Shown here piece after piece: positions 10,423-21,267 of a stretch of 64,000 nucleotides of DNA; the first letter of the stretch is position 1, and every line of letters begins with the position of its first letter. The notes under the pieces are model-generated. The model did not search any database. It worked only from the letters and a program-made list of their open reading frames with translations, and was not told where the DNA came from. The stretch lies in NCBI RefSeq assembly GCF_010093595.1, contig NW_022985446.1, positions 186,001 through 250,000 on the forward strand, given 5' to 3'. The stretch comes from Mytilinidion resinicola (Eukaryota > Ascomycota > Dothideomycetes > Mytilinidiales > Mytilinidiaceae). The position numbers and the translations under genes were made by a program.

Positions 10423-11460
10423 ATGACGAGAACGATGAACTACAGTGGGGTCAATCCCCGCGTCAGAGGTCCGGGGCAGCTTGCGTGAGTTTCTTTAGAT
10501 GTTTCTTTTCTGTACCTACTAATTGCGTGTGGCAGACCCATAATTACACCTAGCCAGGCAGCTCCCACGCTGCCTAGCATAAATGAACTCCTGAATCGAG
10601 TTCCCTCACAGCGGGTGAAGCAGGAGCGGTCCTCGTTACCAGGATCTCCAATCGCCACCGGCCTAAACGGGCTATCCACGCCCTCTTCGACGTACGGGCA
10701 TATGAATGCTCAGGCGAGTTGCGTCGAGTGCGGGGCCTCATTTCTTGCCTCGCTACTCCAAACGCGCTGCGATCGTTGCATTGCAGCCTCGCAAGCTTCA
10801 GACCAAACTTTGGACCACACTTTGGACCACACTTTGGACACCCACGCTTCACTACCAACCCCTCGCTCTTCATCTGATGAAGAGCCAGTATTCTATTGGC
10901 AACAAGCCGCCGCCCGCAGAGCGTCCGATCCTGCCACTTTCCAGGATCGTCGTTCCTCATCCGTCCGTTCTTTCTGGTCCCCTCGAGTCGGCACGCCTTC
11001 GGACGGCAGAAGTATCACGGACACCGGGAACCCCCGAAGAACGTCCAGGTTGCGGCAAAACCGGGTGGGCAAGGCGAAGCGGGAGGCAGAGTCTCGGTCG
11101 AAGCAGGGGGAGAAGCTGAAGATGCTTGAGAATCTTATTCTGGCAAGCGAGTATCGTTCACTGCTGACTGACACACCGGCGCTCAACTCTAGCAATGCTC
11201 AAAAAAGCGGTTTGACTTACCGCAAGGAGGTCGTGTTGGATGTGGCCATCCATGCTCTAGCCAGCCGTGACGAGAAGATCCCCAGCACGACGATGCTACT
11301 CGAGTTTGTCAGTAAAGCGAAAAGTCGCATTTCGCCGGAGGCATGGGTGGAAGCTGGTCTTTTGGAAGATATGAACAAACTTTGCGCTGTTTGTTCCCGG
11401 GATGGTCGTTGGCACGAGCCAGCTGCGTTCTATGTTCAAGGTCGTTCTTCGAAACTTTGA
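10423..11460 (+). CDS. unrecognised 328-aa protein, bHLH-like and CxxC segments
   Basis: Exons 10423-10484 and 10536-11460; the 51-nt intron has GTGAGT, a tactaat branch site and GGCAG, and it joins MTRTMNYSGVNPRVRG to a Pro/Ser-rich segment in phase. A CVECG...CDRC pair at about residues 95-113 could bind metal. Four 12-bp repeats then encode D-x-T-type tetrapeptides (LDHT). A basic stretch (RTSRLRQNRVGKAKREAES) is followed by a helix, a loop and TYRKEVVLDVAIHAL, which resembles a basic helix-loop-helix layout. A CAVC lies near the C terminus. A nuclear, DNA-binding role is inference. I do not recognise the family with certainty. The start ATG is supported by the spliced frame; a later in-frame GTG at 10615 is internal. 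Confidence 0.7.
10797..10844 (+). repeat. 12-bp coding tandem repeat
   Basis: Four units related to tttggaccacac, the second and third identical, lie inside the 10423-11460 gene. They encode a four-residue period (SDQT, LDHT, LDHT, LDTH). The multiple-of-three unit keeps frame when copy number changes. Confidence 0.8.
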
Positions 11461-12021
11461 GGCCTTTCGATCCGCTCACTCGTGCGCCTTTGGCTTGAAT
11501 AGCCTCTTGTCGTCTCCTTCTTCTCCTACCTCGCTCTCGTCATTCCTTTCCCCCGCCATTAAGGCGACGCCCTTCCTCTCGTGTGGGCCATTATGTATTC
11601 GCGAGTTCCCTCTTTTAACGAAAAAGTTCGATCAGTGGATTCTCTTGCCGGCTTCCCTTGTTAAGCAATCTAAGGGAATCAAGGGTGGTCATCTGTATCC
11701 CCGGCTTAGGATGGCTGTTAGGCCCTAGATCGGCTTTGTGAGCGTATGTCTGGATATCTTTCGGTTTATGTTGCAGGCTTAGGGCTGGCCGAGTAGATAA
11801 CGGCCTCGGATCGAGCTCATAGAGAAACGGCCTCCACTGTACCTAGGTACCTACTAGGTGCACATTTCGGTTTTAGTTAATCTAATCATATAATTGGTAT
11901 CAATGCTTGCCCTCTTTCTGAGTAATAATGTGACCGTTATGTGTAATAGAACCAACAGCAATACGATTAAAGCCATTGAGGTGCGACAGTACGTGCATCT
12001 TCGCCTAATACGCTTGCCTCT
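11461..12021. other. intergenic stretch
   Basis: Downstream DNA of the 328-aa gene; no coding signal beyond short frames. About 11845-11960 is AT-richer. Confidence 0.45.
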
Positions 12022-12204
12022 CACGCTACTTGTGAAAAAAGTGGCACACTCGTCTACCACTGCTTGAAGTGCTTCGAGGAGCTTTTACTGTGAAGAGCTT
12101 CCATCGCGTTTGAATTATGGGCGTGCATTGAAGCACCTCAAGCAGTGACATACTCCTGTAAGCACCTACCTCATAAGCATGCTACCTTTTCTATGCCCCG
12201 CGTG
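12022..12204. mobile_element. small inverted-repeat element (MITE-like), copy A
   Basis: About 183 bp. The left end reads cacgctacttgtgaaaaaag and the right end is an approximate inverse (ccttttctatgccccgcgtg). Inside is a second inverted pair, ccactgcttgaagtgcttc against gaagcacctcaagcagtga. The same terminal and subterminal motifs recur at 19396-19590 and 25416-25648. It has no coding capacity. It lies 170 bp upstream of the RPS14 start. No exact target-site duplication was identified (flanks cctct and ccttct are similar but not equal). Confidence 0.75.
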
Positions 12205-12373
12205 CCTTCTGACAGACTCACTTGTTGCTTCACGATTGCGGTTGAGTGGTGTGAGCGGACACTAACTGCTTTTGGACTAGCGTTAGTTCGCTTAGGAAAT
12301 CTCCACCGCACTCTTCAACTTCGGCCTCGCGGTTCGCAAACTACACATTCGACTCCTCACAACTCAAGTCGCC

Positions 12374-13167
<794 letters not shown>

Positions 13168-13658
13168 GCGTGGTGGTGGAGAGATGGACAACCTACGTAC
13201 TGGGTTCATTGGTGGGGTGTCTGAGGTCTGGGGAAGAGAATTCTGGTTGGAACTGGCGACGGAACGACTTTTTTCCTTCTGGAGTCCAGGGATGGGCTAA
13301 GCTGTGAAAGCGGAAAATATCCACCAATACGGAATCAATGAAAATTATTGAACGTCACCATATCATTATTCTGGAATCACGAGTTCGACTGTGTCTTATG
13401 TTCTATACCATTGAAGTCCACTGACAGCATGTGCAGCTGACGGGGCTGGTATATGCATCTCTTGGGTTCTACTGATCCCCCTTCTCCCTCCCCTCCCTCC
13501 CCTCCCTCCGCTCCTCCAACCCCTCCACCCCCTTCCCCCAAGCCCCCGCCCTCTTCCCCCACCTCACCGTCCCCCAAACATGCGTCCAGCCAATCTTCGG
13601 CGGCGGCTCCGCACTCGTGCGGAACGGACTCGCGTTATGCCTGAAACCCGAACCATCC
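13168..13658. other. convergent 3' spacer with C/T tract
   Basis: Spacer between RPS14 (plus) and AFG1 (minus). Positions 13479-13560 form a long ccctcccctccctccc-type polypyrimidine/polypurine tract. Confidence 0.6.
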
Positions 13659-15737
13659 TCACCCACCTCGCTCTCGCCTCCTGCTTTTACATATCGACCC
13701 CTCCCCTCCCCGCTCCATGCTCTCCGTCTTCTCTCCACCCGCTTCCCACTTTCGAATGGCGCGCGGCACAGGCCGATGCCAGTCCGGCCCGCCGCGCGCC
13801 CACCACCGCGCCGAGCACATCTCCCACAGCCGACTCCGGGCCCGCTTCACCGCGAACCGCTCGTCCTCCCCCGTGAACGCCGCCGTGCGGCCGAAGTCTG
13901 GCCCGGGCGCCCGCTCATCTGCGAACGCGCTGCCGGCGCGGCGCCGCGCGCGGTTCGGAGGGTCGTCTTCCATCGCGTCGGGGGCGAGGCCGGGTGTATG
14001 GGAGGAGTAAAGGGAGGTGTTGGGCCGGAAGGGCGCGGTGGCGTCTTGGTAGGCTTGGGAGAAGGTCTCTGGGTCTGCGTTGGCAACCCCCTCCTGATTC
14101 CCGTCTCCATATGCGAGGTCGGGGGCAGCGGCTACAGGGTCGGGGAAGATGAGGTCGTCGGGCCCCGCGGCGGCGACGAGGAGCAGCTTGCAGCGCGCCT
14201 CGTACAGCGCGTCGAGGAGGGTGATGAAGCGGCGGGCGTCGTTTTTGTGGTGGGCGGCTGTGAGGATCGGCACGGCGGTGAGGATGAGGTGGGGGTAGTG
14301 GGAGGCGAGGGAGATGTAGTCGGCGGGGCCGAGGGGGGTGGCGCAGAGCTCGGCGAAGGTGAAGTGGGTGAGGGAGGCGAAGGCGCGGGGGATGGGGAGG
14401 GGGCGGGCGTAGATGCGGAGGGTGGTGGGCGTCCAGGGGATGGGGTGGGGGAGGTTGAGGGAGGGGGGGAGGTGTTGAGTCCATGTGGGTGCAATGTGTG
14501 ATTCGGCGGAAAGGGGCGGTTGGACGAGGAAGAATTTGGGGGGTTTTTGGGGTGGTGGTGATGCTGGGGAGGAATCGGCGCCGGGTTGTGAGGGTATGGA
14601 ACTTGAGTCCGGAAAACCAATTGACGTATCTCTTGCAGCTGCAGCTGGCGTTGGTCCCGAAATTGGAACCGTGATCCCATCGGTGCTTTCCTGGGCCTGC
14701 TCCGCATCTAGTCGTCTATAATCTTTCCCGCTGTTCATCTCCCAGATCTCGCATCTTGCCTTCAGCACGTCAAGGAATGCCGTGAATTCCCCATGCTGAG
14801 CGTTGGGATTGCTAGCTCCTCGGAGCCCAAACTTCCACCCCAACGACTCCAATCGTGACGGCGGCCTTGAGAACTCTATTCCAGCGGCTTTGGCCAGCTC
14901 TTCGGGCATTCGGTTGCTTGTTGCTACGAGCACGCCACCGAGTTGGAAGAAGCCAGTCATTAGGTTCGACATAATCTTTGACGATGCTCTATCCGGCAGT
15001 TGGAATTCATCCAGGAATAGTATGGGGGAGGTCTGGACCATATCTCGTGCCAACCATAGTAGAGAGTGGTCATCTTGCTGGGTCGTGGATGGGTTTCTCA
15101 AGGAATGAGTTGAGCGCTCCCGACGCAATTTTTCGAGCCTTGCGAATGTCTCGAGCATGAAAGTGTTGAAGTGCCATCGCTTTTTCTTTTGGTTTGGTAG
15201 ACAGTCGGCGAATAGGTCAATTAGCATGCTCTTGCCCGTTCCGACTTCGCCGTGGAGCATGAGGCCTTGCCTGTGTGTATGTTAGTTTGCAAGAAAGACA
15301 ACTTGCTCTGGAGGGAAGCTGTACGGAGAATCAAGTTGAAGCGCGGCATCATGACTTGTCAGGATTCGCGTTAGAGCAAGACTATCTCTTTTATCCTTTT
15401 CCCGTAAGAATGACGTCCATAAACCTTGACGCTCGGTCTTGGCAGTGCCGGATGAAATAGTAGAGCCATCAGTACCACCAAAAGTTCGGTTTAATTGGTT
15501 CAGTCGCTGATTGTATTCTATCGTTGGTTCGTAATCTATGAGTCTTTGGTATAATTTCTGAAGATGTATCGCTGCGTCAATCCTAGTTAGTTTTTGGAGT
15601 AATCTAAATGGTCGACGTCACCTACCGAGGCGATATTGGGCGTGGTCGGGCTTGATGCGATTAGTAGCTAGCAATGCACGATAAAGAACGAGCGGATTTG
15701 TGATTGTGACGCCAGTAGAAGAGACATTTCGAGGCAT
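13659..15737 (-). CDS. AFG1: Afg1/LACE1-type mitochondrial AAA ATPase
   Basis: Exons, in coding order, 15737-15626, 15571-15325 and 15270-13659; 656 aa from the chosen ATG. Conserved features: NPLVLYRALLATNRI near the start, HLQKLYQRLIDYEP, Walker A GEVGTGKS, Walker B ILFLDEFQ, an ATSNRMPEEL sensor region and the C-terminal RARSRLWEMCSARWWAR block. Afg1 is an inner-membrane-associated ATPase that helps degrade mitochondrially encoded respiratory subunits. A long Pro/Ala-rich insertion separates the ATPase core from the C-terminal part. The frame stays open 27 codons upstream of the ATG (to a stop at 15819-15821) with an arginine/hydrophobic pattern like a presequence. The true start may lie in an unfound upstream exon. 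Confidence 0.88.
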
Positions 15738-16102
15738 TGAGCTGGAATGAAAGGATATGTACAAGGCAGCCTTGCAGCTTTGAATGAGATGTTGAAGTCG
15801 AAGACCTCGGAAGATCGCCTAGCGCTTGGGCAAGCGAGACAGACCAGAGAAGCTTTTCTCTTGGCATTATGGATTGTCATGGTATGCCACAAGGAGTAAC
15901 AAGGGTCATGAAGATTACTTCTGAATTTCGTGGAGTCTTGAATCCTCTCACCGAGGGACCGTCTATGGAAAAGAGGTTTTTGGGGAAATCGGATTGCTGT
16001 CACACACAGAAGAGAATGTACCTCCGCAAACTGAATGGAAACAAACTGAACGCCACAAATGCTGCAATATTGAGCTGCCGAATCGCTGTGATGATGCGTG
16101 AC

Positions 16103-16738
16103 TCAAAGATTGGTGACGCCAGGAGCCCAAGAATCTCCGATTCGCTTCACTTCCCGGATGAAATTACGACTCGTGATTTGAGTAGACCCGACTCTCTGCT
16201 CCGCGTTCGCTGTTGCTGGTGAATGCTCATCTGGGTCATAGAATGGATTTCGTAATAGGCTAATGTATGCGGTTTGCAATGCCCGAAAGGCCTGTTCGCT
16301 AATCAGGGGCTTGGAAATGCTGATTAGACTTGCATACTTACTGGTTTTAGATCGGCATCTCTGATACCCACGACGGCAGAGTTTCTGCTCTCGGAAACAG
16401 TAGCAGGCCGGCCTTCCATATCGACTACAACTACGAACTTCACGCCCGTGTTGGTGAGCCAGCCGTACATCGAAAGCCGATCGTCCACGGCTTGGAGCAA
16501 CCCGAAGTCTTGATCAACAGTGTGGCGTGGGAGACGAGCTTCGAATATGTCCAAGCATGATGACAGAAGCAAGGAGAATTCTAATGGTGCTCTCTTCTCT
16601 GGTGGAAATAGAGATATGTGGAGGGGGTTGTTCTGGAGGCGGCATGAGCAAGAATGATCCACGGTAGCCTGCTCAACATATACCTACTTGCTTTCCTATC
16701 ACGCAGATACACGCTATAGATGGAGCTCGACCCGCCAT
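16103..16738 (-). CDS. TCA17: TRAPP complex subunit Tca17 (TRAPPC2L)
   Basis: Exons 16738-16688, 16632-16342 and 16291-16103, joined in phase through introns of 55 and 50 nt, give 176 aa. The product begins MAGRAPSIACICVIGKQ and continues NNPLHISLFPP, then YGWLTNTGVKFVVVVDMEG, DADLKPAFRALQTAYISLL and RNPFYDPDEH. These are hallmarks of the sedlin-like longin fold of TRAPPC2L. The subunit stabilises TRAPP complexes that activate Rab GTPases at the Golgi. It is longer than yeast Tca17 because of loop insertions common in filamentous fungi. Confidence 0.92.
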
Positions 16739-17181
16739 GATTCTGTTGATATTTCTCGTTTGGTGTTCAGAAGACGGAAAGCAAGCTCGAAAGCCTCCCC
16801 AGTTTCAGGCTTGTCACCGTGAGTAGCCCGCAGTCAGGAGCAGAAAACAAAACGTGGTTTCAGTGAATGAAAGCTTGTTTTAAAGATCCTGCACAATATT
16901 AACGCCGTCCTCTGGTAATGTGCGGCTCTTCTTCGTAATACAGCCCCGTCTGCAGTGGTTGTTTTTCTGATGTTCCGCGACTTTGGTGAGAGGAGTTCGC
17001 CAGCCAGCAGCCAACCACAGACGAGATGAAGGGGTAAAATAAGCGGCACGTGATGTAGGACTTGGCAACCCGAACTTACAGTCGACATCACCATCGATCC
17101 GGCAGCTATCTCGATCGCCACCACCGCGCCCTCCCCTCTCCCCTCCTCCACCGCTGCGTCTCCTTTGTCCCAATCGCCAAC
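16739..17181. promoter_or_regulatory. shared divergent promoter, TCA17 and PSST
   Basis: 443 bp lie between the two divergent start codons. The side nearest the PSST gene is C/T-rich (ccctcccctctcccctcctc). No other coding signal. Confidence 0.5.
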
Positions 17182-18077
17182 ATGTTGTCGACGACGAGGT
17201 TTGCAGCCTCAATGGCCTTGCGAGGTAGGCTCCTCCGGTTGCAATCGGCCTCGCGCCACAGCTAACATATCCGGGCAGCTAAACCCTCCGCCGCATTGCT
17301 TCCATACCGGGCAGGATCTGTGGCATTCTTCTCGAACTCGTCCAAGCGGGCCTCCTACATGCAAACACCTGGACTAATCTCTAATGGACCACCACCCCCT
17401 CCTCCGATGAAAAAGGCGCGACGGGAGGTGGCATTGCCGAGCCAGGAGGGTAAGAAGGGCGTCATGCAATATGCGCTGTATGTGGCAAACTCTATACTCA
17501 TATATCCGATGATGGCCTGGGTCGTTGTAGGGGAGTTTTGTGAGAGCAATTGGGACTGACACAGTCGCAGCACTACTCTCGATCAAGTCGCCAATTGGGC
17601 CCGTCAAAGTTCCCTTTGGCCCATGACCTTCGGTCTCGCCTGCTGTGCCGTCGAAATGATGCACCTGTCCACACCACGATACGATCAAGATCGACTCGGT
17701 ATAATCTTTCGTGCCTCACCCCGCCAGTCCGACGTCATGATTGTGGCAGGAACCTTGACGAATAAGATGGCTCCAGCGTTGCGGCAGGTCTATGATCAGA
17801 TGCCAGAGCCTCGGTGGGTCATTTCGATGGGCAGTTGTGCGAACGGCGGAGGATACTACCATTACAGCTACTCCGTCACAAGAGGATGCGACAGGATCGT
17901 CCCTGTTGACATTTACGTGCCCGGATGCCCCCCAACATCAGAGGCTCTGATGTACGGGATATTCCAGTTGCAGAAGAAGATGAGGCACACCAAGGTACGA
18001 CTTCATTTCTACAGAGTGTCTACGAAGACAGAAATTGACGCATCCCACAGATCACTCGCATGTGGTATAGGAAGTAG
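17182..18077 (+). CDS. complex I PSST subunit (NDUFS7/NuoB homologue)
   Basis: Exons 17182-17224, 17279-17477, 17571-17994 and 18051-18077 give 230 aa. The N terminus ([20 protein letters not shown]) is an Arg-rich mitochondrial presequence. The mature part carries the N2 iron-sulfur cluster ligands: tandem cysteines in [10 protein letters not shown], then [10 protein letters not shown] and [11 protein letters not shown]. The last exon is nine codons, ending TRMWYRK. The subunit sits at the matrix arm/membrane junction and passes electrons to ubiquinone. Nuclear location and a presequence mark it as the imported fungal form. Confidence 0.96.
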
Positions 18078-19324
18078 ATATCGTGGCATGGATGTACTGG
18101 CATCGCGCATGTGGTCTGGCATTTTCTTTTCTCGAAGGAGCCTTCAGAAGGAGCTCTGTCTGTACAAATTCATCCTTCCTTCCAATACTTCCTTTCTTTT
18201 TGCTTATGTCTGACGTGGATTCAATTACATGCTCTGAAAAGCCAATGTGACCTAGCTGGGGGGCTTTAATTGCGTGATTTGTGTCTGATGTTTGGGGAAG
18301 ACCTCATTGTCACTTTAGTCTTTCGATTGATCGCCTGTTAGAGTGTGGGAACAAAGGTCTGCACACACTTGCGTGGGCTGGGCGAGTACAATTCGAGGTA
18401 AGTGTATCAATGCCCCTTGAGAGAGGAAGTGATGACGGCGTACGAGGTGGCCTGACAACTTCACAGACCTTTTAAAGATGAACTCATGTCCCGATTTTTC
18501 AAATCTTAATGGAGCGCTCAGTCAGTGGCAGATAGGTGCACAAATCATGACGATTCTGGATGCAGTGTATCTTCTTCCAAGTTCACGTGTAATCTCACGA
18601 GGCCTTGTCGTGGATCTGCGCATTTTCATCTGCCAATGTTCTTAGCACAGTCCCTTGCTGTAGATATCCGCACGCTTTCCTACCACTGTTTGTGGGGCTC
18701 CAACGTACTAATAGAAACCCAGGGCAACGGATACACTTCCAATTTCCAAATTTCCAGCCTTACACCCTGCTGACGCTGTCTGGGGTAGCCTCGCAAGTTT
18801 ACTAGTTGTCCAAAATGCCGAACGTCTCCCTCGATCGGCATGCTGAAAATTACTATGCAGCTTCACACGCGGCGATAAACGAGTGTACGGATTTTTATGC
18901 CGAGGCATTGTACCTTGGATTTTCAGAAGAATCCACGAAAGTGACGATTGCAGACTTGTCACTCGGCGCTGCAGGTGCCTTCGTTGCTAAGCATGCCCTT
19001 GCCCGATTCTCATAGCTGGGGCTTATCGGGCAGGCACATGCCGCGGCGTATTGACATACTCACTTCCTTTCTCTCGCCTCTCTCACAACACTCATCATCG
19101 TCAACATCCATCACAACGCATAACGTACCCGCTCATCTTCATTCCGTTCATCGCACACCAGCCCTCGCTTCACCCACGACTATCTCGCAATTCCTTCTCC
19201 AACAGAGTTAGTACAGCTCTCTACACTACACACATCGCAAGTGTCTCTCATCCCTTGAACTCATCTTCTCTAACGCCGTGTCATCTTAGGATTGTTCGTA
19301 ACCATTTCCGCAACAGTCACGACA
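18078..19324. other. intergenic stretch
   Basis: PSST 3' region followed by AT-richer DNA. Positions 19050-19320 are C/A/T-rich with acaacactcatcatcgtc-like runs, a plausible promoter and leader for the BTB gene that starts at 19325. One short frame inside is listed separately. Confidence 0.5.
18815..19015 (+). CDS. possible 66-aa hypothetical protein
   Basis: An uninterrupted frame with an adequate start context (caaaATGcc). It begins MPNVSLDRHAENYYAAS and ends in an Ala/Gly-rich helix (SLGAAGAFVAKHALARFS). No domain is recognised and no intron is evident, so it may be chance. RNA evidence would settle it. Confidence 0.2.
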   Translation: MPNVSLDRHAENYYAASHAAINECTDFYAEALYLGFSEESTKVTIADLSLGAAGAFVAKHALARFS

Positions 19325-21144
19325 ATGGCACATACAGCTCCAAGAATAATGCCAGCGTGAGTTCTTCACTTTCATCCGCACTCGTCTTGGTCCCTACGCT
19401 GGGTGCGAAAAGCGTGGCAAAAGTGGCACATTCATCAAGCATTCTGTCTGGTGCAGTCGTGCTTGCACCAGTCTGCCACTGTTTGAAGTACTTCAACAAG
19501 CCTGCACATAGCCCAAAGTCAAGAGCTCCTATCTCGTTCATATTTCTGCAAATGCATTGAAGCACCCCAAGCAGTGGCAGACACGTGCATACTCATAGCG
19601 TCTCCTTTGATGAGAAAATTACTGATGATAGAAGGTACCGTACCAAATCGATACAAATAAAGGCCATCGGACGCGACGGAAAGCCATCTGAGAAGACGTT
19701 CTCTATTGATCGAAACCTCTTCGAATCTTGCTCGGAAGAGTGCGCAAGGTTGCTAGCGCGAGCACAAGCCGATAAAAAGGGAGCGCAACAAAACCCCGAT
19801 GCAAATGGTGGACAACAACAACCCGATTCCGAGGAAATCTCCCTGTATGGTACGGAAGACGTCATTTCATTCTTTGTTGACTGGTTACGCAAGGAGAACC
19901 AGTATTCCCAGCGAAGGTTTTTCTGGGATGAGCCCACTCGCCCTGAAGCAACTCACATACACGTCTTCGCGAGCCAGTACAAAATCACCGATCTCCTCAG
20001 ACTCACCTTACGTCTATTTTTCAAGGATGTCCAGGAGCACGGAAGGCTGCCTACCAGTACCCAAGTCAACTTCATACACTCTAAAATGGATGAGCCATTG
20101 AATGCGACGCTTTATGAGCTCTTCCTCCGCGCTTACTGCTTAATATGGCAGCATAGTACGGATGAGGAAAAAGACTCTGCTTTACCAGATGAGTTTACAA
20201 GGAAAATCGAGGAATACCGACGGCGATATTCTGGACTCGGAGTTTATTTTAGGCTGTGTGACTTCCACCAGGACCTGCACTCCGATCAAGGACGGGATGG
20301 TTGTCCAGAGAAGATGCTCAAAATGAGCTGGAAAGTGGGTCATCCATGGGCATCAGGTGTCACGGACGAGGCGGAACAAGGCACGGCCCAAGCATTGGGC
20401 AAGGAGCTAGGTGTACTTACGAAGACGAAGTCGCTGAAAGGTAGAGGTTCCACGCGGCGAAACCTAAATACGGACGCACGTGGCCCGGCCGAGCACGTGA
20501 GCTGTGGCGGATCACTTGCGGACAAGCAAGGGAGGCACGGAGCCGGATCCGTCACATCAGGGTCGCAACCGGTTCAAATCGTAGCGAATCCCATACAAAC
20601 TCCGCCAATCGTGCAACAAACAGGCCAACCGGCCCCCGCGGCGCAACTAGGTCAACTCGTACCAATTCCCGGACAAGCTCAGCCCATGCCTTCCACACAG
20701 CAAGCGGGTCAAATGACTGTAGGGGGGCAAGCGGGTCAGACAGTACCAAATCCCCGACAAACTCACGCCTTCGTCCAGCAATCGGATCGAACGACCAAGG
20801 CGGCGAGGGCAAATCCACTCGCATCAACTCCCGGTTTCAATGGAAGCGCAGCCATGGTAAACCAGATGAGTCCCGTTACTGCAAGCGTTGCTCGCCCTGG
20901 ATATAACCCTCACACAAATTTCCCTGACGCTCATAAACAAGTCCTCTTCGAGCAGCGTAAGTTTGAAGCCCAACAGGCTCGTGCCTTGCAGCGCCAGGGT
21001 CAAACGGCCGCGGCGACGCTACTAGATCGATCCGCATCAACGCAATTTGACCCAAGGGTGCCAAACCCTCAACCAGTAGCGTTGCAAGGAGGAGGCTTGG
21101 ACAACTATCCTGGTGATCGCAGTGCCAATGGAGGAGTGGGCTAG
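19325..21144 (+). CDS. BTB/POZ-domain protein with Q/P/G-rich tail, early stop
   Basis: Exon 1 19325-19356 (MAHTAPRIMPA) joins in phase to exon 2 19599-21144; the 242-nt intron contains element copy B. The 525-aa product has a BTB-like fold: KTFSIDRNLFESCSEECARL, then EISLYGTEDVISFFVDWL and the helical TRPEATHIHVFASQYKITDL. The C-terminal 250 residues are low complexity with recurrent Q-x-G-Q / V-P-x-P units. BTB proteins often act as Cullin-3 adaptors or assemble into transcriptional complexes; which applies here is unknown. The same frame continues after the TAG for 40 codons of identical composition (see the tail entry). An alternative start is an in-frame GTG at 19585, which I consider less likely. 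Confidence 0.72.
19396..19590. mobile_element. MITE-like element, copy B, inside a BTB intron
   Basis: The left end reads tacgctgggtgcgaaaagcg with eight extra bases relative to copy C. The internal block (attcatcaagcattctgtct ... gcattgaagcaccccaagca) matches copy C at roughly 80 percent by eye. The right terminal repeat is missing: similarity fades near the host intron acceptor at 19597-19598, so the copy is truncated or has diverged. Confidence 0.72.
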
Positions 21145-21267
21145 CAACAAGGTGCCTCCGGTGTTGGAGGTCCAGTACAGCAGCCGCAAGGTGTCTACGG
21201 AGATCCAGTACAAAATCCGCAACATGGGCATAACTATGCACCACAGCAACAGTTTGGTCCCCAGTAG
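21145..21267 (+). other. in-frame continuation after the BTB stop codon
   Basis: Directly after the TAG at 21142-21144 the same frame runs 40 codons to a second TAG (21265-21267), with the same Gln/Gly/Pro-rich composition (QQGASGVGGPVQQPQG, then HGHNYAPQQQFGPQ). This looks like former coding sequence cut off by one base change, or a readthrough tail. Confidence 0.65.

Noticed and set aside
12016..12210. Target-site duplication around element copy A (cctct / ccttct)
   Set aside because: The flanks differ by an inserted base and the other copies give no matching flanks, so it is not reported as a duplication.
13617..14501. 294-codon plus frame
   Set aside because: Entirely antisense to the C-terminal coding exon of AFG1, whose protein similarity is clear; Gly/Glu/Val-rich shadow.
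19317..19565. 82-codon minus frame similar to minus frames at 11854-12060 and 25447-25629
   Set aside because: The similarity between the three comes from the shared inverted-repeat element, not from a protein family.
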